A stretch of DNA of 64,000 bases, taken from contig OZ250179.1 in the NCBI GenBank assembly GCA_965238125.1, positions 2,914,001-2,978,000 on the forward strand. Reading direction: 5' to 3'. The DNA comes from UBA6623 sp965238125 (GTDB lineage: Bacteria; Acidobacteriota; Terriglobia; Bryobacterales; UBA6623). Numbering within the stretch: the first letter of the stretch is position 1; the number at the start of each line of letters is the position of its first letter. A program made the translations under genes and the position numbers. Shown one piece after another: positions 1 to 9,176 of this stretch. The notes below the pieces were generated by a model. The model was not told the DNA's origin. It was given only the letters and a program-made list of their open reading frames with translations, and searched no databases.

Positions 1-30
1 CCGTCCGGTAAAGATTCTTTATTCGGTGGC

Positions 31-87
31 TGTCACCGATCTCCCCCCCTGTCACCGATCTCCCCGATCTCCCACCGATCTCCCCCC
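31..87. repeat. Short imperfect tandem repeat, CACCGATCTCCCC units
   Basis: Three imperfect copies of (TGT)CACCGATCTCCCC lie head to tail. The reverse complement, GGGGAGATCGG, resembles the GGGGAGATCGGGGACAG phrase near 24251 and 47480, so this is probably a member of the same dispersed non-coding family. Nothing coding is seen between position 1 and the end of the TIR-like gene at 221. Confidence 0.5.
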
Positions 88-220
88 TTGATCTCCGCTT
101 GATGGGGACGCCGGGCCGACAGGGGAGACCTGAAGAGGCCCGGAGCCCACACTTCGTGGGCGTAGGTTGCAACCACCAGACTGGACGATATTCCGTTTCT
201 ACACGGTAGGCGAGAGTTTC

Positions 221-991
221 TTATTGCTGAGACCCCCGCCATTGCGCTACAGCTCGCCGGAGTTGGAACTCCCACGTGGGATGCACGCTTAGCTCGTCCC
301 CCGAATGGATATTGTGTATGAGTTTAACTAGATCTGTGCTAGTGAATTCACTTACAGCGTGTCTGACGGCCGCTGATGCTTCATTCTTCGGCACATGGAA
401 GGTGTCTCTCAGAGCGGCTCGAACGGCGGTCTGTTTGACCTGGTGTCCTCCTTGATCAAGGAGGCACGCTACAACCTTTCGTGACTGGTCCGAGAGGCGA
501 GACCACTTTTCCCAGAAGACGTCATCACAACCAGAGGAGAACGATTGGCTCTTCAGCCACGATTCAACTTGCTTGACTACCTCTGCTGCGTCAAGGGCTG
601 GGAGTGCGTTTACTATGAGCGCTGTCATCGCGCCTTCTAGCTTGACTCGCTCGTCCTTGAAGACCAATATAGGAAGCTGCTTGGATTCCAGAAACTGGCG
701 ATACGCCAAGACCGCGATCTCCTGGTTCACCCATACAGACGACCGGTGCCCCCACTGCGAACCCGACGCATCAAGAACCGTGCCACGTTCGTGGAGGAAG
801 ACCACTGCACCGGAGCATCGTCGCAAGGCATCGAAGATGTTCGGCCCGAGGGCATCGAGATCATGGACACTCTCCGCGAAGTATGCCTCAAGCCCGAGAG
901 TCTCATCGATTACGGATTTGACCGCGAGCCCCAGGGATTTCTCTTCGTCCGTCAACTGGCCACAACTGACGAAAATAAGTCGATTAGTCAT
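221..991 (-). CDS. TIR-like domain protein with C-terminal winged-helix-like region
   Basis: A 256-aa protein of unknown name. Residues 1-125 read as a TIR-like fold: a first strand LIFVSCGQ followed by an acidic helix start (TDEEK), a second block ending in RCSGAVVFLHERG, and SSVWVNQEIAVLAYRQF, which has the W-V-x-x-E pattern seen around the catalytic glutamate (here E91) of bacterial TIR NADases. Residues 150-256 are mostly helical and may form a winged-helix or adaptor domain. No signal peptide or membrane segment is visible. Known bacterial TIR proteins often cleave NAD in abortive-infection defence; that role here is inferred from the motif and from the island context. It lies downstream of a membrane protein on the same strand, with a transposase remnant between them. 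A nucleoside-binding Rossmann-like protein without NADase activity is the main alternative. Confidence 0.6.
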   Translation of the reverse strand: MTNRLIFVSCGQLTDEEKSLGLAVKSVIDETLGLEAYFAESVHDLDALGPNIFDALRRCSGAVVFLHERGTVLDASGSQWGHRSSVWVNQEIAVLAYRQFLESKQLPILVFKDERVKLEGAMTALIVNALPALDAAEVVKQVESWLKSQSFSSGCDDVFWEKWSRLSDQSRKVVACLLDQGGHQVKQTAVRAALRDTFHVPKNEASAAVRHAVSEFTSTDLVKLIHNIHSGDELSVHPTWEFQLRRAVAQWRGSQQ

Positions 992-1125
992 AGTCGATCT
1001 GAACGGGGATCCAACCGTGGTCCGCGCGCAACGTCTACTTCTTGTTTAGGCTGACATAGATCTGCTGCTGTTGGCCGCGAGCCGCGATCGTCTGGAGGAT
1101 ACTGGACACCGACCTGTGGAGGCAA

Positions 1126-1329
1126 GTGTGTCCGCCGGACGATTGGGAGGAGGGGTTGGGAAGGACACGGGACGAAGAAGCGGCGGAAACGGCCGAGCTG
1201 AGGCGGGCGACGGCGACCGGGCGTCCGCTGGGCGGCGAGGCGTTTGTCGAGCGATTGGAAAAGGAATTGGGGCGCAAGCTGAACCCGCGACGCACCGGGC
1301 GTCCGAAGAAGGCGGCCGCGGCGGTGTGA
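1126..1329 (+). pseudogene. C-terminal remnant of a REP-associated Y1 (IS200-like) transposase
   Basis: The 67 codons read as the tail typical of RAYT transposases: a W-containing start, an LRR-T-x-TGRPLG segment, then F-V-x-x-LEKELGRKL and a final basic GRPKK. The catalytic HUH domain that should precede it is absent, so this is a fragment. It is followed directly by a GTAGCCTGTCCCCGACTT stretch of the kind often found beside these genes. It separates the TIR-like gene from the membrane gene, on the opposite strand. The remainder of 992-1369 shows no other supported gene. Confidence 0.65.
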
Positions 1330-1369
1330 TGGGGAAAAGTCGTAGCCTGTCCCCGACTTTCCCGACTTT

Positions 1370-2578
1370 CTAGAGCGAAAGACGCGCGCGGGCGTAATCC
1401 CAGATATCACCAAAGGGCGGAAGCAGCCGCTCGCCAAGTTCAGGCAATGGCAGCTCGAACCCGGCCACCAGGATGATGTAAAGGCCGCATGTCAGGTTGT
1501 AAAGTGCAAGCGTGCGGCGGGTGAAGTCGATGGACTTCACTGCGTTCGATACCGTCGTTATTGACCACGCCCCCTCCCCCTTGTCCAGCCGAAACAGGGC
1601 CGCACCCGACAGCCAAAACAATGCGAAGGTCAAGACGCACTTGACGAAAGTGGAAATCTGCCACGGCGGTATCTGATCAGGCAGGACGAAAAGATCCATC
1701 AGCCGATTGATGCGGACCTGTGCGCTCAGCTCCGAAAGCGAAATGAAGCCCGCAAGATGCGCAGCCTTGAAGGCCAAGAGGGCAAGGAGTATTCCGGCCC
1801 ACCATCTTCTCAGCGTCTCAAAATCGTTGTCACGCACGTGTTCGATTTGCGCGCGGAAGTCGTGAAATCCCGAGCCTGTCGCGCGGTAGGCGATCCACAC
1901 AAGGGGAGCATAGACTAGGCTAATACCTTTGAACGAGACCCGGTAAGCGAGCGATGGCCCGAAGAACACAGCAAACAGGAAGAGGTACCCAACCGTCTTC
2001 TTAACCCGCTGGTGAGGGGCGTCATTTGTAAGGGCGGCCCGTTTTAGCTGTCGTAGAAAAACGGATGCCCGAAGATCGAGTAGGTGAGGACCGGAGGTTT
2101 CCAACCCGGGCAGAAGCTCGGGAAGATGGACTGAGTCGATACAAAACGTGAGCTGTTGCCAATTTCTGGGTACGGACTGTAGGGCCTGAAGGGGGTGCAA
2201 TGCCGTATTCACCGTCACCGAGGTAACTCTAATAACGACTGCTGCCAGTGCACAAATCAATGCGCCAAATATATTCACGCTGAAGGAACTCAGCGAACCA
2301 AAAAAGCGCCCGCGCTCAACTCCGAAAACCGCGATTTCTTGCATGACCATGAAGGTAACGCGTTCGAAGCCCAGCCAATAGCTAAGGCCACGTTCTACGG
2401 ATTGATTGTTGCGTAGTAACAAAAAAGGTGCGACCAGTGTGCCCACGGCGACGTGGGCGAATGAATCAAAATAGATAACTAGTCCGATGTGCAGTGCTAC
2501 CGCAACGGCAAGCTCAAAGACGGCAAGAAGAGTAACCTCCCCCTTATTGAACGACAGTGGCGTTGAATACCAGCGCAT
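1370..2578 (-). CDS. Polytopic inner-membrane protein of unknown function
   Basis: A 402-aa protein that I do not recognise. It has roughly six to eight hydrophobic segments (about residues 15-60 as two spans, 100-120, 195-225, 260-285, 310-330, 350-375) with a central soluble loop around residues 120-190 rich in L and R. No ATP-binding, protease or transport motif is evident. It precedes the TIR-like gene on the same strand, 380 bp away with a RAYT fragment between. Membrane proteins beside TIR proteins can be effectors or sensors of defence systems; that is only a contextual guess. The start at 2578 has no strong ribosome-binding site, and an internal start is possible. Confidence 0.6.
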   Translation of the reverse strand: MRWYSTPLSFNKGEVTLLAVFELAVAVALHIGLVIYFDSFAHVAVGTLVAPFLLLRNNQSVERGLSYWLGFERVTFMVMQEIAVFGVERGRFFGSLSSFSVNIFGALICALAAVVIRVTSVTVNTALHPLQALQSVPRNWQQLTFCIDSVHLPELLPGLETSGPHLLDLRASVFLRQLKRAALTNDAPHQRVKKTVGYLFLFAVFFGPSLAYRVSFKGISLVYAPLVWIAYRATGSGFHDFRAQIEHVRDNDFETLRRWWAGILLALLAFKAAHLAGFISLSELSAQVRINRLMDLFVLPDQIPPWQISTFVKCVLTFALFWLSGAALFRLDKGEGAWSITTVSNAVKSIDFTRRTLALYNLTCGLYIILVAGFELPLPELGERLLPPFGDIWDYARARLSL

Positions 2579-2642
2579 GTTGAGTGAAGCCTACTACGCG
2601 GGAGCCGCCGCGCGGCTGCTGACCCGCTGTCCCGTCGTGGAC

Positions 2643-2666
2643 GAGATCGGGGGACAGCTCCCGAAC
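2643..2666 (+). repeat. Dispersed GATCGGGGGACAGCTCCCGA repeat copy
   Basis: This short phrase recurs almost unchanged at 24256-24280 and inverted at 47461-47480, always in non-coding DNA and twice beside Y1 transposase remnants. It contains a small dyad around GGGACAGCTCCC. It marks the non-coding gap between the membrane gene and the split methyltransferase gene. Confidence 0.5.
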
Positions 2667-2973
2667 TCGGAAACCTGTTTAACGTGGACCACCATTCTGA
2701 GCACGAGGATTGTCGGCCCATGTGCTCCCATATCAACGCCTTAACAGCCTTCCCCGCGTCGCGGGAAATGTTCGACCCAGCGGTCATCGCGGCCTGGGCA
2801 GCCATCTGTTGATGGAAGCCCTGTAGTCGATGTACCTCTCTCCAAAACGCTTTTCGAGTGCCGGTTCTTCGTAAAGGACGACGAAGAGATGGGCACAAAG
2901 CCCGAAGACGCCGGCCAACGCGACGATCGACGGCGAAGCAGCGGCGAGCCCCGCACCAAGAATGACACCTAAA

Positions 2974-4639
2974 CCCGCATTTTCAATTTGATGTATGAGC
3001 TTCAGACCATCCAGCGACCTTCAGCGTCTTTATTGATAGGGGCTAGAGCCCGATAAGGACGCCATGGAGGTCAACACCCGATGGGTGAAAAAGAAAACAA
3101 GCCGTTTCAGCTCACGTTCAATGGATTTCTCAAAGTCGATTTCCAAGGATCGCGAGTCACCTCGGATGGCGGTCTGATTCTCGTTCGCGAACTGGATGAA
3201 CGACTCGGACTCGGGAAGCTGATCGACGAGCATCTCAGCGACTCGCGACAAGGCTTGAACAAGAAGTTCCCGCTGGCCGATCTGCTGCGGCAGTCGGTCT
3301 ACAGCCGACTCGCTGGCTACGAGGACCTCAATGACGCCGTTCGAGTATCCGCCGATCCGACCTTTCGCTTGATCGGCTCGAAGAGGAACTGGGATCGCGG
3401 AGCAGCCTTGACCTCGACGCTGCATGGCTTCGAGACGGAGATGCTGGCGAGCGAAGAGAACTTGCTGGGGCTGATGGCAGTGAACCGGGAGCTGGTCGCG
3501 CAAGCCGAAGCTCCCGACGGTTCAGACCGCGTGGTGCTCGACATGGACTCCACGGAGAGCCCCGTCCACGGCCAACAGGAAGGCAGTGCCTACAACGGCC
3601 ATTTTGAGTCCCTCTGCTATCACCCGCTGTTGCTGTTCAACCAGCACGGCGACTGCCTAGGCGCGAAGCTGCGTCCCGGCAACGTGCACAGCGCCGAGGA
3701 CTGGGACGAGCTGCTACTGCCGGAGATCGAACGACAACAGGCGGAGGGCAAACAGGTGACGTTCCGCGCCGACGCCGCCTTCGCCAAGCCCGAGATCTAC
3801 GAGGCGATGGAGGAGCGCGGCGTGGACTACGTGATTCGCATCCCGGCGAACAAGAGCCTGGAGCTGGAGATCGAGGACATCCTGTTTCGGCCACCGGGCA
3901 GGCCGAACGCCAAGCCCCTAGTGCGCTACAAGAGTTTTCGCTATCAGGCCGAGAGCTGGTCGAAGGCAAGGCGAGTTGTCGCCAAGGTCGAGCATCACCA
4001 GGGCGAACTATTCCCGCGCGTCGGATTTGTCGTGACGAGCATGAGCTTGCCGAGCCGCTCGGTCGTGCGGTTCTACAACAAGCGCGGCACGGCGGAGCAG
4101 TGGATCAAAGAAGGCAAACAGGCCACGCACTGGACCCGCTTGTCGTGTCACCGCTTCCGAGCCAACGAGGTACGGCTGCAACTCAGCGTGCCGGCCTACA
4201 ACCTGGGCAACCTGTGGCGGCGGCTAGGGCTGCCGCAGCGAATCAAAAGCTGGTCGCTAACGAGTTTGCAACACAGGTTGATGAAGACCGGCGGTCGGCT
4301 GGTCAAGCATGCTCGCTACTACTGGTTGCTGCTGGCGGAGGGGCATCTGAACCGGCGGCTGTTCGGTGACATGCTGCATAGGATCTGGGCGCTGCCTGTG
4401 CCGGGTGGGTAGCGTTGCCCGGGCGAGGATCAACAGTTTTTGGCTCCAAAAAGGTTTCGCAGGGAGCAGTGTCGGCCGGAGCGCCGTTCAGTCCGCTCAA
4501 TCAACGTCTGTGAGCGGACGGACGAGCCCTGGCGCCTACCGGCGGAGGTGATGTGCAGGGTTCAGCGCGAAAAGACGTGGTATTCGGCGCAGCGGGGGTG
4601 TATCCTGTGACCGTGCCAGGGCCAAAATGGAAATCCTGG
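2974..4639 (+). mobile_element. IS1380-family insertion sequence, copy A (1666 bp)
   Basis: The boundaries come from comparison with copy B (34916-36581). The left end begins CCCGCATTTTCAATTT and the right end, inverted, begins CCAGGATTTCCATTTT: imperfect terminal repeats with 12 of 16 matches. It is flanked by a direct duplication CTAAA (2969-2973 and 4640-4644). Both copies are 1666 bp. One long transposase gene fills the element; about 230 bp of non-coding sequence lies downstream of it. Confidence 0.93.
3081..4412 (+). CDS. IS1380-family DDE transposase
   Basis: A 443-aa transposase. The N-terminus has the VTSDGGLILVRELDERLGL block typical of IS1380. The DDE core shows VVLDMDSTE (D154/D156), FRADAAFA (D231) and the late FYNKRGTAEQWIKEGK segment carrying the glutamate. 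The length is normal for the family. It differs from copy B by at least two residues: Pro for Ala in KKF(P/A)LADLL and Pro for Leu in LQLSV(P/L)AYNLG. The decayed third copy also has Leu at the second site, so the Pro in copy A is the derived state and might impair the protein. The upstream 100 bp should carry the promoter. Confidence 0.93.
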   Translation: MGEKENKPFQLTFNGFLKVDFQGSRVTSDGGLILVRELDERLGLGKLIDEHLSDSRQGLNKKFPLADLLRQSVYSRLAGYEDLNDAVRVSADPTFRLIGSKRNWDRGAALTSTLHGFETEMLASEENLLGLMAVNRELVAQAEAPDGSDRVVLDMDSTESPVHGQQEGSAYNGHFESLCYHPLLLFNQHGDCLGAKLRPGNVHSAEDWDELLLPEIERQQAEGKQVTFRADAAFAKPEIYEAMEERGVDYVIRIPANKSLELEIEDILFRPPGRPNAKPLVRYKSFRYQAESWSKARRVVAKVEHHQGELFPRVGFVVTSMSLPSRSVVRFYNKRGTAEQWIKEGKQATHWTRLSCHRFRANEVRLQLSVPAYNLGNLWRRLGLPQRIKSWSLTSLQHRLMKTGGRLVKHARYYWLLLAEGHLNRRLFGDMLHRIWALPVPGG

Positions 4640-5094
4640 CTAAAGCACCGATGTACATCGGATTACGAACGTAGCGGTAGGGCCCGCTTGCCACGAACTC
4701 GCGTGGCGGATCGAAAGGAGCAGGGGTGCCTTGACCTTTTGTAACAAAAGTCCCGATACACCATGCGGTCATCAGCGCTCCCGCGAGGCCAACCACCATA
4801 CCGACGGGTCGGAGCCAGGGCGGGACAGCGAAGGCGAGTTCCGAGTCCAGCGGCTGTACGGAGACCGCGAGCCACGCCCAGAGGAATACAAAGCCGGAGG
4901 CATAGAGAACGGCTCGCAGGGCAACGATGATTCGGTGCGCAGTCACGAGGGGTCAGCGTTCCGACAGGCCCAACAGGGGTAACATAGCCGAGCGAGAACT
5001 GCCGCTGCATTGGTCCCGGTCTCGAGGCAAATCGGGACACTGCAGCCCGCCGGCTCGGAGAGTTTGGGAGAGTTCGGGGGGAGAGTTCCGGGAA

Positions 5095-6291
5095 CTACCC
5101 CGCGGCCGCCTCCGCGGCCTGCATGGCACGCAAGGCATTGCGCCCCATCACCTTGTCGACGTCCTCGTCGGAGAAGCTGCGGTCTTTGAGGGCCTTGACC
5201 AGGTTCGGCGTCTTGGCAATGTCTTCCAGCCCCGCGGGCAACTTGAGCCCCACGGCGTCGAAATCCGAGCCAAGCCCTACGTGGTCGATGCCGGCTACGG
5301 TCGCGGCGTGTTCGATATGGTCCACCAATCGGCTCATCGGAATTTGTCCGATCGACTCGACGCCGGCTTTTTCGATCTTCCAGAGCTCTTCCGACAATTC
5401 TCTGCGGTCCGCGTCCTTGAGTCGCTCGCGGGCGGCGGCCTTTTGCTCGTTGAACTCGGCCAATTGCCCCATCTTCGAGGCGAAGTCGTCGTCCAGCATT
5501 CCGGCGTAGTAGGCGACCCCGAGAACCCCGCCGTTCTCGCCGAGCTTCTTCAGCATGTCGTCGGTCAGATTCCGCGGATGGTCCGCAACCGCTTGGCAGG
5601 CGCCGTGGGTGTCGAGAATCGGTGCGGTGCTTGTGTCAATCACGTCGTAAAACGACTGCTTCGACGCGTGCGACATGTCGATCATCATCCCTAGCCGGTT
5701 CATCTCACGGACAATCTCCTTCCCGAAGTCCGTCAGGCCCTCGGGTCCGTCCTCGTATTCGGCGGCGCCGATCCAAGGCGTGTTGCCGCTATGCGTCAGC
5801 CCCAAGTAGCGCGCCCCGAGCCGATAGAACTGCCGCAGCACCTCGATGCTCGAGTCGATCATGTGACCGCCCTCGACTCCCAGCAAGATGGCGACCGTGC
5901 CTTCGCGCTGCGCCCGCAAGACGTCGTCGGAAGTGGTCGCGATGAAAAGGTCGTCGGGATGGCGCTGAACTTCTTGGACGATCACATCCGTGATCTTCAA
6001 GGCCTCCTTGACGGACTCCAGCGGCGTCTTGTCGCGCGCCGAGGAGAAGACCGCGAAGAAGCCGGCGTTCAGCCCGCCTTGCTTCATCTTCGGGATGTCG
6101 ACCGAAGTCCACCGATAGGTTTCGGCCAAGTCCAGCCCTTCCGATACCATACGCCCGGGCGTATCGATATGAAGGTCGAAATAGAGCGGACCGGCCGGAG
6201 CTTCCGGCTCTGGTTCGGGTTCAGGCGCGGCCGCGCAGGCGGCGGTCAGAGCGGCGGCGGTGGAGAGTCCCCATTCACGTCGAGTCAACAT
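5095..6291 (-). CDS. Membrane dipeptidase, peptidase family M19, exported
   Basis: A zinc dipeptidase of the renal dipeptidase/amidohydrolase fold. The start is placed at MLTRREWGLS because the preceding 13 codons lack a signal-like sequence. TRREW followed by an Ala-rich stretch and a Pro-Glu repeat suggests a Tat or Sec exported protein; LTAAC could be a weak lipobox. Zinc ligands and core motifs are visible: FDLHIDTP (the HxD pair), GVEGGHMID, LTHSGNTPW, MSHASK and GLGSDFDAVG. The family hydrolyses dipeptides, often with D-amino acids, in the periplasm. The gene stands alone between the split methyltransferase and a decayed IS1380 copy, inside the island. Confidence 0.9.
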   Translation of the reverse strand: MLTRREWGLSTAAALTAACAAAPEPEPEPEAPAGPLYFDLHIDTPGRMVSEGLDLAETYRWTSVDIPKMKQGGLNAGFFAVFSSARDKTPLESVKEALKITDVIVQEVQRHPDDLFIATTSDDVLRAQREGTVAILLGVEGGHMIDSSIEVLRQFYRLGARYLGLTHSGNTPWIGAAEYEDGPEGLTDFGKEIVREMNRLGMMIDMSHASKQSFYDVIDTSTAPILDTHGACQAVADHPRNLTDDMLKKLGENGGVLGVAYYAGMLDDDFASKMGQLAEFNEQKAAARERLKDADRRELSEELWKIEKAGVESIGQIPMSRLVDHIEHAATVAGIDHVGLGSDFDAVGLKLPAGLEDIAKTPNLVKALKDRSFSDEDVDKVMGRNALRAMQAAEAAAG

Positions 6292-6429
6292 AGCGGTCCA
6301 ATTATACGCGTCTTGCCCCCGCCTTCGCATGTGCGGCTCTGACGCCGCGAACCCCAGTACAGAGCGGTGACCGGGAAGGGCTTACTTTTGCGCGTTCATG
6401 TCGCGCATCCGCCGAGCGGCGGCCTTGCG

Positions 6430-7565
6430 GCAGATCTGTTGCGGCAGTCGGTCTACAGCCGCTTGGCGGGCTACGAGGACCTCAACGACGCCGAGCGGGT
6501 TTCGATCGATCCGACGTTTCGGCTGATCGGTTCGCAGAAGATCTGGGATCGCGGTGCGGCCTTGACCTCGACGCTGCACGGCTTCGAGACGGAGATGCCG
6601 GCGAGCGAAGAGAACCTGCTGGGGCTGATGGCGCTGAACCGAGAGCTGGTCGGGCAAGCGGAGGCGTTCGACGACTCCGAGCGGGTCGTTCTGGACATGG
6701 ACTCCACCGAGAGTCCGGTCCATGGCCAACAGGAAGGCAGTGCCTACAACGGACACTTCGAGTCGGTCTGCTACCACCCGTTGCTTTTGTTCAACGGTCA
6801 TGGTGATTGCCTCGCTGCCAAGCTGCGTCCCGGCAACGTGCATAGCGCCGAGGACTGGGATGAGCTATTGTTGCCGGAGATCGAGCGCCAACAGGCTGCG
6901 GGCAAGCAGGTCGCCTTCCGGGGCGATGCGGCCTTTGCCAAGCCGGGAGTTTATGAGGCTTCGGAGGAACGAGGAGTACAGTACGCCATCCGCATTCCGG
7001 CCAACAGGAGCTTGGAGTTGGAGATCGAAGACATCCTGTTTCGTCCGCCGGGGAGGCCCGGCCGCAAGCCGCTAGTGCGCTACAAGAGCTTTCGCTATCA
7101 GGCGGAGAGCTGGAAGAAGCCGAGACGAGTTGTCGCCAAGGTCGAGCACCACCAGGGCGAGCTGTTCGCGCGCGTCGGTTTTATCGTGACGAACATGAGC
7201 TTGCCAAGCCGGTCGGTGGTGCGTTTCTACAACAAGCGCGGCACGGCGGAGCAGTGGATCAAAGAAGGTAAGCAAGCGACGCACTGGACGCGGCTGTTGT
7301 GCCGGCGGTTCCGGGCGAACGAGGTACGGCTACAACTCAGCGTGTTGGCCTACAACCTGGGAACTTATGGCGGCGGCTCGGACTGCCGAACAGGATCAAG
7401 AGTTGGTCCCTGACGAGCTTGCAACACAGGTTGATGAAGACCGGCGGTCGGCTCGTCAAGCACGCGTGGTATTACTGGCTGCTGCCGGCCGAGGGACATC
7501 TGAACCGCAGGCTGTTCGGTGATATGCTCGGGCGCATCTGGGCGCTGCCGTTGCCGAGTGGGTAG
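6430..7565 (+). pseudogene. Decayed third IS1380 transposase copy, 5'-truncated and frameshifted
   Basis: Similarity to the intact copies begins abruptly at the ADLLRQSVYSRLAGYEDLNDA segment (about residue 66 of 443), so the left end and N-terminus are lost. It is clearly more diverged than copies A and B are from each other. One base is missing near 7361-7368 (GGGAACTTATGG where copy A has GGGCAACCTGTGG), shifting the frame; the C-terminus continues in another frame to the normal stop region. No right terminal repeat like that of copies A/B is seen. It represents an older insertion of a related element. The DNA from 7566 to 7731 holds no supported gene. Confidence 0.85.
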
Positions 7566-7731
7566 CAACCCGCTTGCGAGTGCAAAATCTGAGGGCTAAG
7601 GAAGCAAGGCCGCAAGGGGTGTGTGAAAAATTGCCTTCGCAGCGGCGCCGCCCGAGACACTCGCCATACGGTCGATTTTCAGCTGTCGATCGCATTATGC
7701 CGCGCCAGTGCCCGGCGCGCAACGCCAGAAT

Positions 7732-9176
7732 TGTCCAACACAAGATGAGCCTGAAGGGGGGGCGTGTTTCCAACACAAGATGAGCCTGAAAGCAACAACA
7801 GCGACCACGGCGGGACAGGGCACACTGCGGGGGAATGCCGATTACCATGCAGCATGCCGAACATCTCACGCCGACCGAGATGCAACCGTTTCTCGACGCC
7901 GGCGCCACGCTCAGTTTCGCCGGGACCGGCCGCCAACCCGTCTACGCGCTGATCCAACGCACCCTGCGTGCTTGCCAATACCCTGCTCTGTCCAAGAAAG
8001 ACAAAGGGATCGTGCGCCGCTACCTGGCCAAGGTCAGCGGACTCAGCCGCTCGCAAATCACCCACTTGATCGCCCGTTGGTGCGAGCGCGGCGTCATCGC
8101 ACCGCGCGCTTCCAGACGCCGCCGCTTCCCGCGCCGCTACACGCCCGACGACATCGCTCGGTTGGCCGCCGTCGATGCCGCGCACGAAGGCCTCTCCGGC
8201 CCCGCCATCCGTCGCATTCTCGAACGCGAGTGCACAGTCTACGGCAAGACCGAATACCAACGATTGGCCGCGATTTCGCCCTCCCACATCTACAACCTGC
8301 GACGTACCCGCGTCTATCGCGAACACCACGTGCACCACACCAAAACGCGGGCCGCGGCGGTGAGCATCGGCGAGCGGCGCAAGCCCGATCCGCGCGGCCG
8401 ACCCGGTTACCTGCGAGTCGATACGGTGCACCAGGGTGACACCGATTCGAGCAAGGGCTTGTATCACATCAACGCCGTCGACACGGTCACGCAATGGGAA
8501 GTGGTGGGCTGTTGCCAAACCATCTCCGAGGCCCATTTGAAGCCGGTTTTAGAGGCCGTGCTGCATCAGTTTCCCTTTCGCGTCCGCGGCTTTCACTCCG
8601 ACAACGGCTCGGAGTTTCTCAACTATCGGGTGGCCAAGTTGTTAGAGAAGATGAGGGTCGAGGAGTTCACCAAATCGCGTGCTCATCGCACGACCGACAA
8701 TGCGTTGGTGGAAGGCAAGAACGGCGCGGTGGTGCGCAAGCACATCGGACACGAGCCCATCGCCGCCGAGCACGCCGAAAAGTTGCAACGCTTCTACGCG
8801 GCCGATTTCAATCCCTATTTGAACTATCACCGCCCGTGTGGATTCGCGACCGTGGAGACGGCTTCCAACGGCAAGCGCCGCCGTCGTTACCGGCTCGCCG
8901 ACTACCGCACGCCCTGCGAAAAGTTGCTGTCGCTCGACGCGCTGGAGAGCTGTTTGAAGCCCGGGATTACGGCGGCGTTTCTGGAGCGACAAGCGGGGCG
9001 GATGAGCGATACCGAGTGTGCTTTGCGGATGCAGCGCCGCAAGAGAGAACTGCTCGACGAGTGCCGCGCGCGACGTTCAGCGATGGTTGGAGTCGCGCGG
9101 TCGGAGCCGGACCGAACGGTCCGGGATTCGACAGGGAGGGAGGGGGAAGGGGAAGCTCATGTTGTTTGCGAGCACA
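7732..9176 (+). mobile_element. Probable insertion element with rve-type transposase
   Basis: Left-end sequence TGTCCAACACAAGATGAGC at 7732, partly duplicated at 7767-7785, has an imperfect inverted counterpart near 9150-9176 (read inverted, TGTGCTCGCAAACAACATGAGC). Both would give TGT...ACA ends. No target duplication could be identified, and the transposase frame runs 14 bases past the proposed right end, so the boundary is tentative. The element appears to have replaced the 5' part of the tyrosine recombinase gene that follows. Confidence 0.45.

Larger units (their letters stand above)
2784..4946 (-). pseudogene. Isoprenylcysteine carboxyl methyltransferase-family gene split by an IS1380 element
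   Basis: The N-terminal part (4946 down to 4645) encodes membrane segments and ends in FVASGPYRYVRNPMYIGA, the ICMT/PEMT signature. The C-terminal part (2973 down to 2784) encodes a membrane helix, then AHLFVVLYEEPALEKRFG and a YIDYRASINRWLPRPR tail. Removing the IS (2974-4639) and one copy of the CTAAA duplication joins them in frame as MYIGALGVILGAG, giving a complete 163-aa protein. The family methylates small substrates or prenylcysteine-like groups at the membrane using S-adenosylmethionine; the substrate here is unknown. The gene should be inactive unless the element excises. No other lesion is visible, so the insertion appears recent. Confidence 0.85.

Noticed and set aside
1..95. Possible CRISPR-like tandem units
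   Set aside because: Units are ~15 bp, adjacent and imperfect, with no unique spacers and no cas genes in the window.
4366..4551. 61-aa open frame identical in both IS1380 copies (also 35004-35189)
   Set aside because: It overlaps the transposase end in another frame and is identical only because the whole element is; there is no ribosome-binding site or protein-like pattern.
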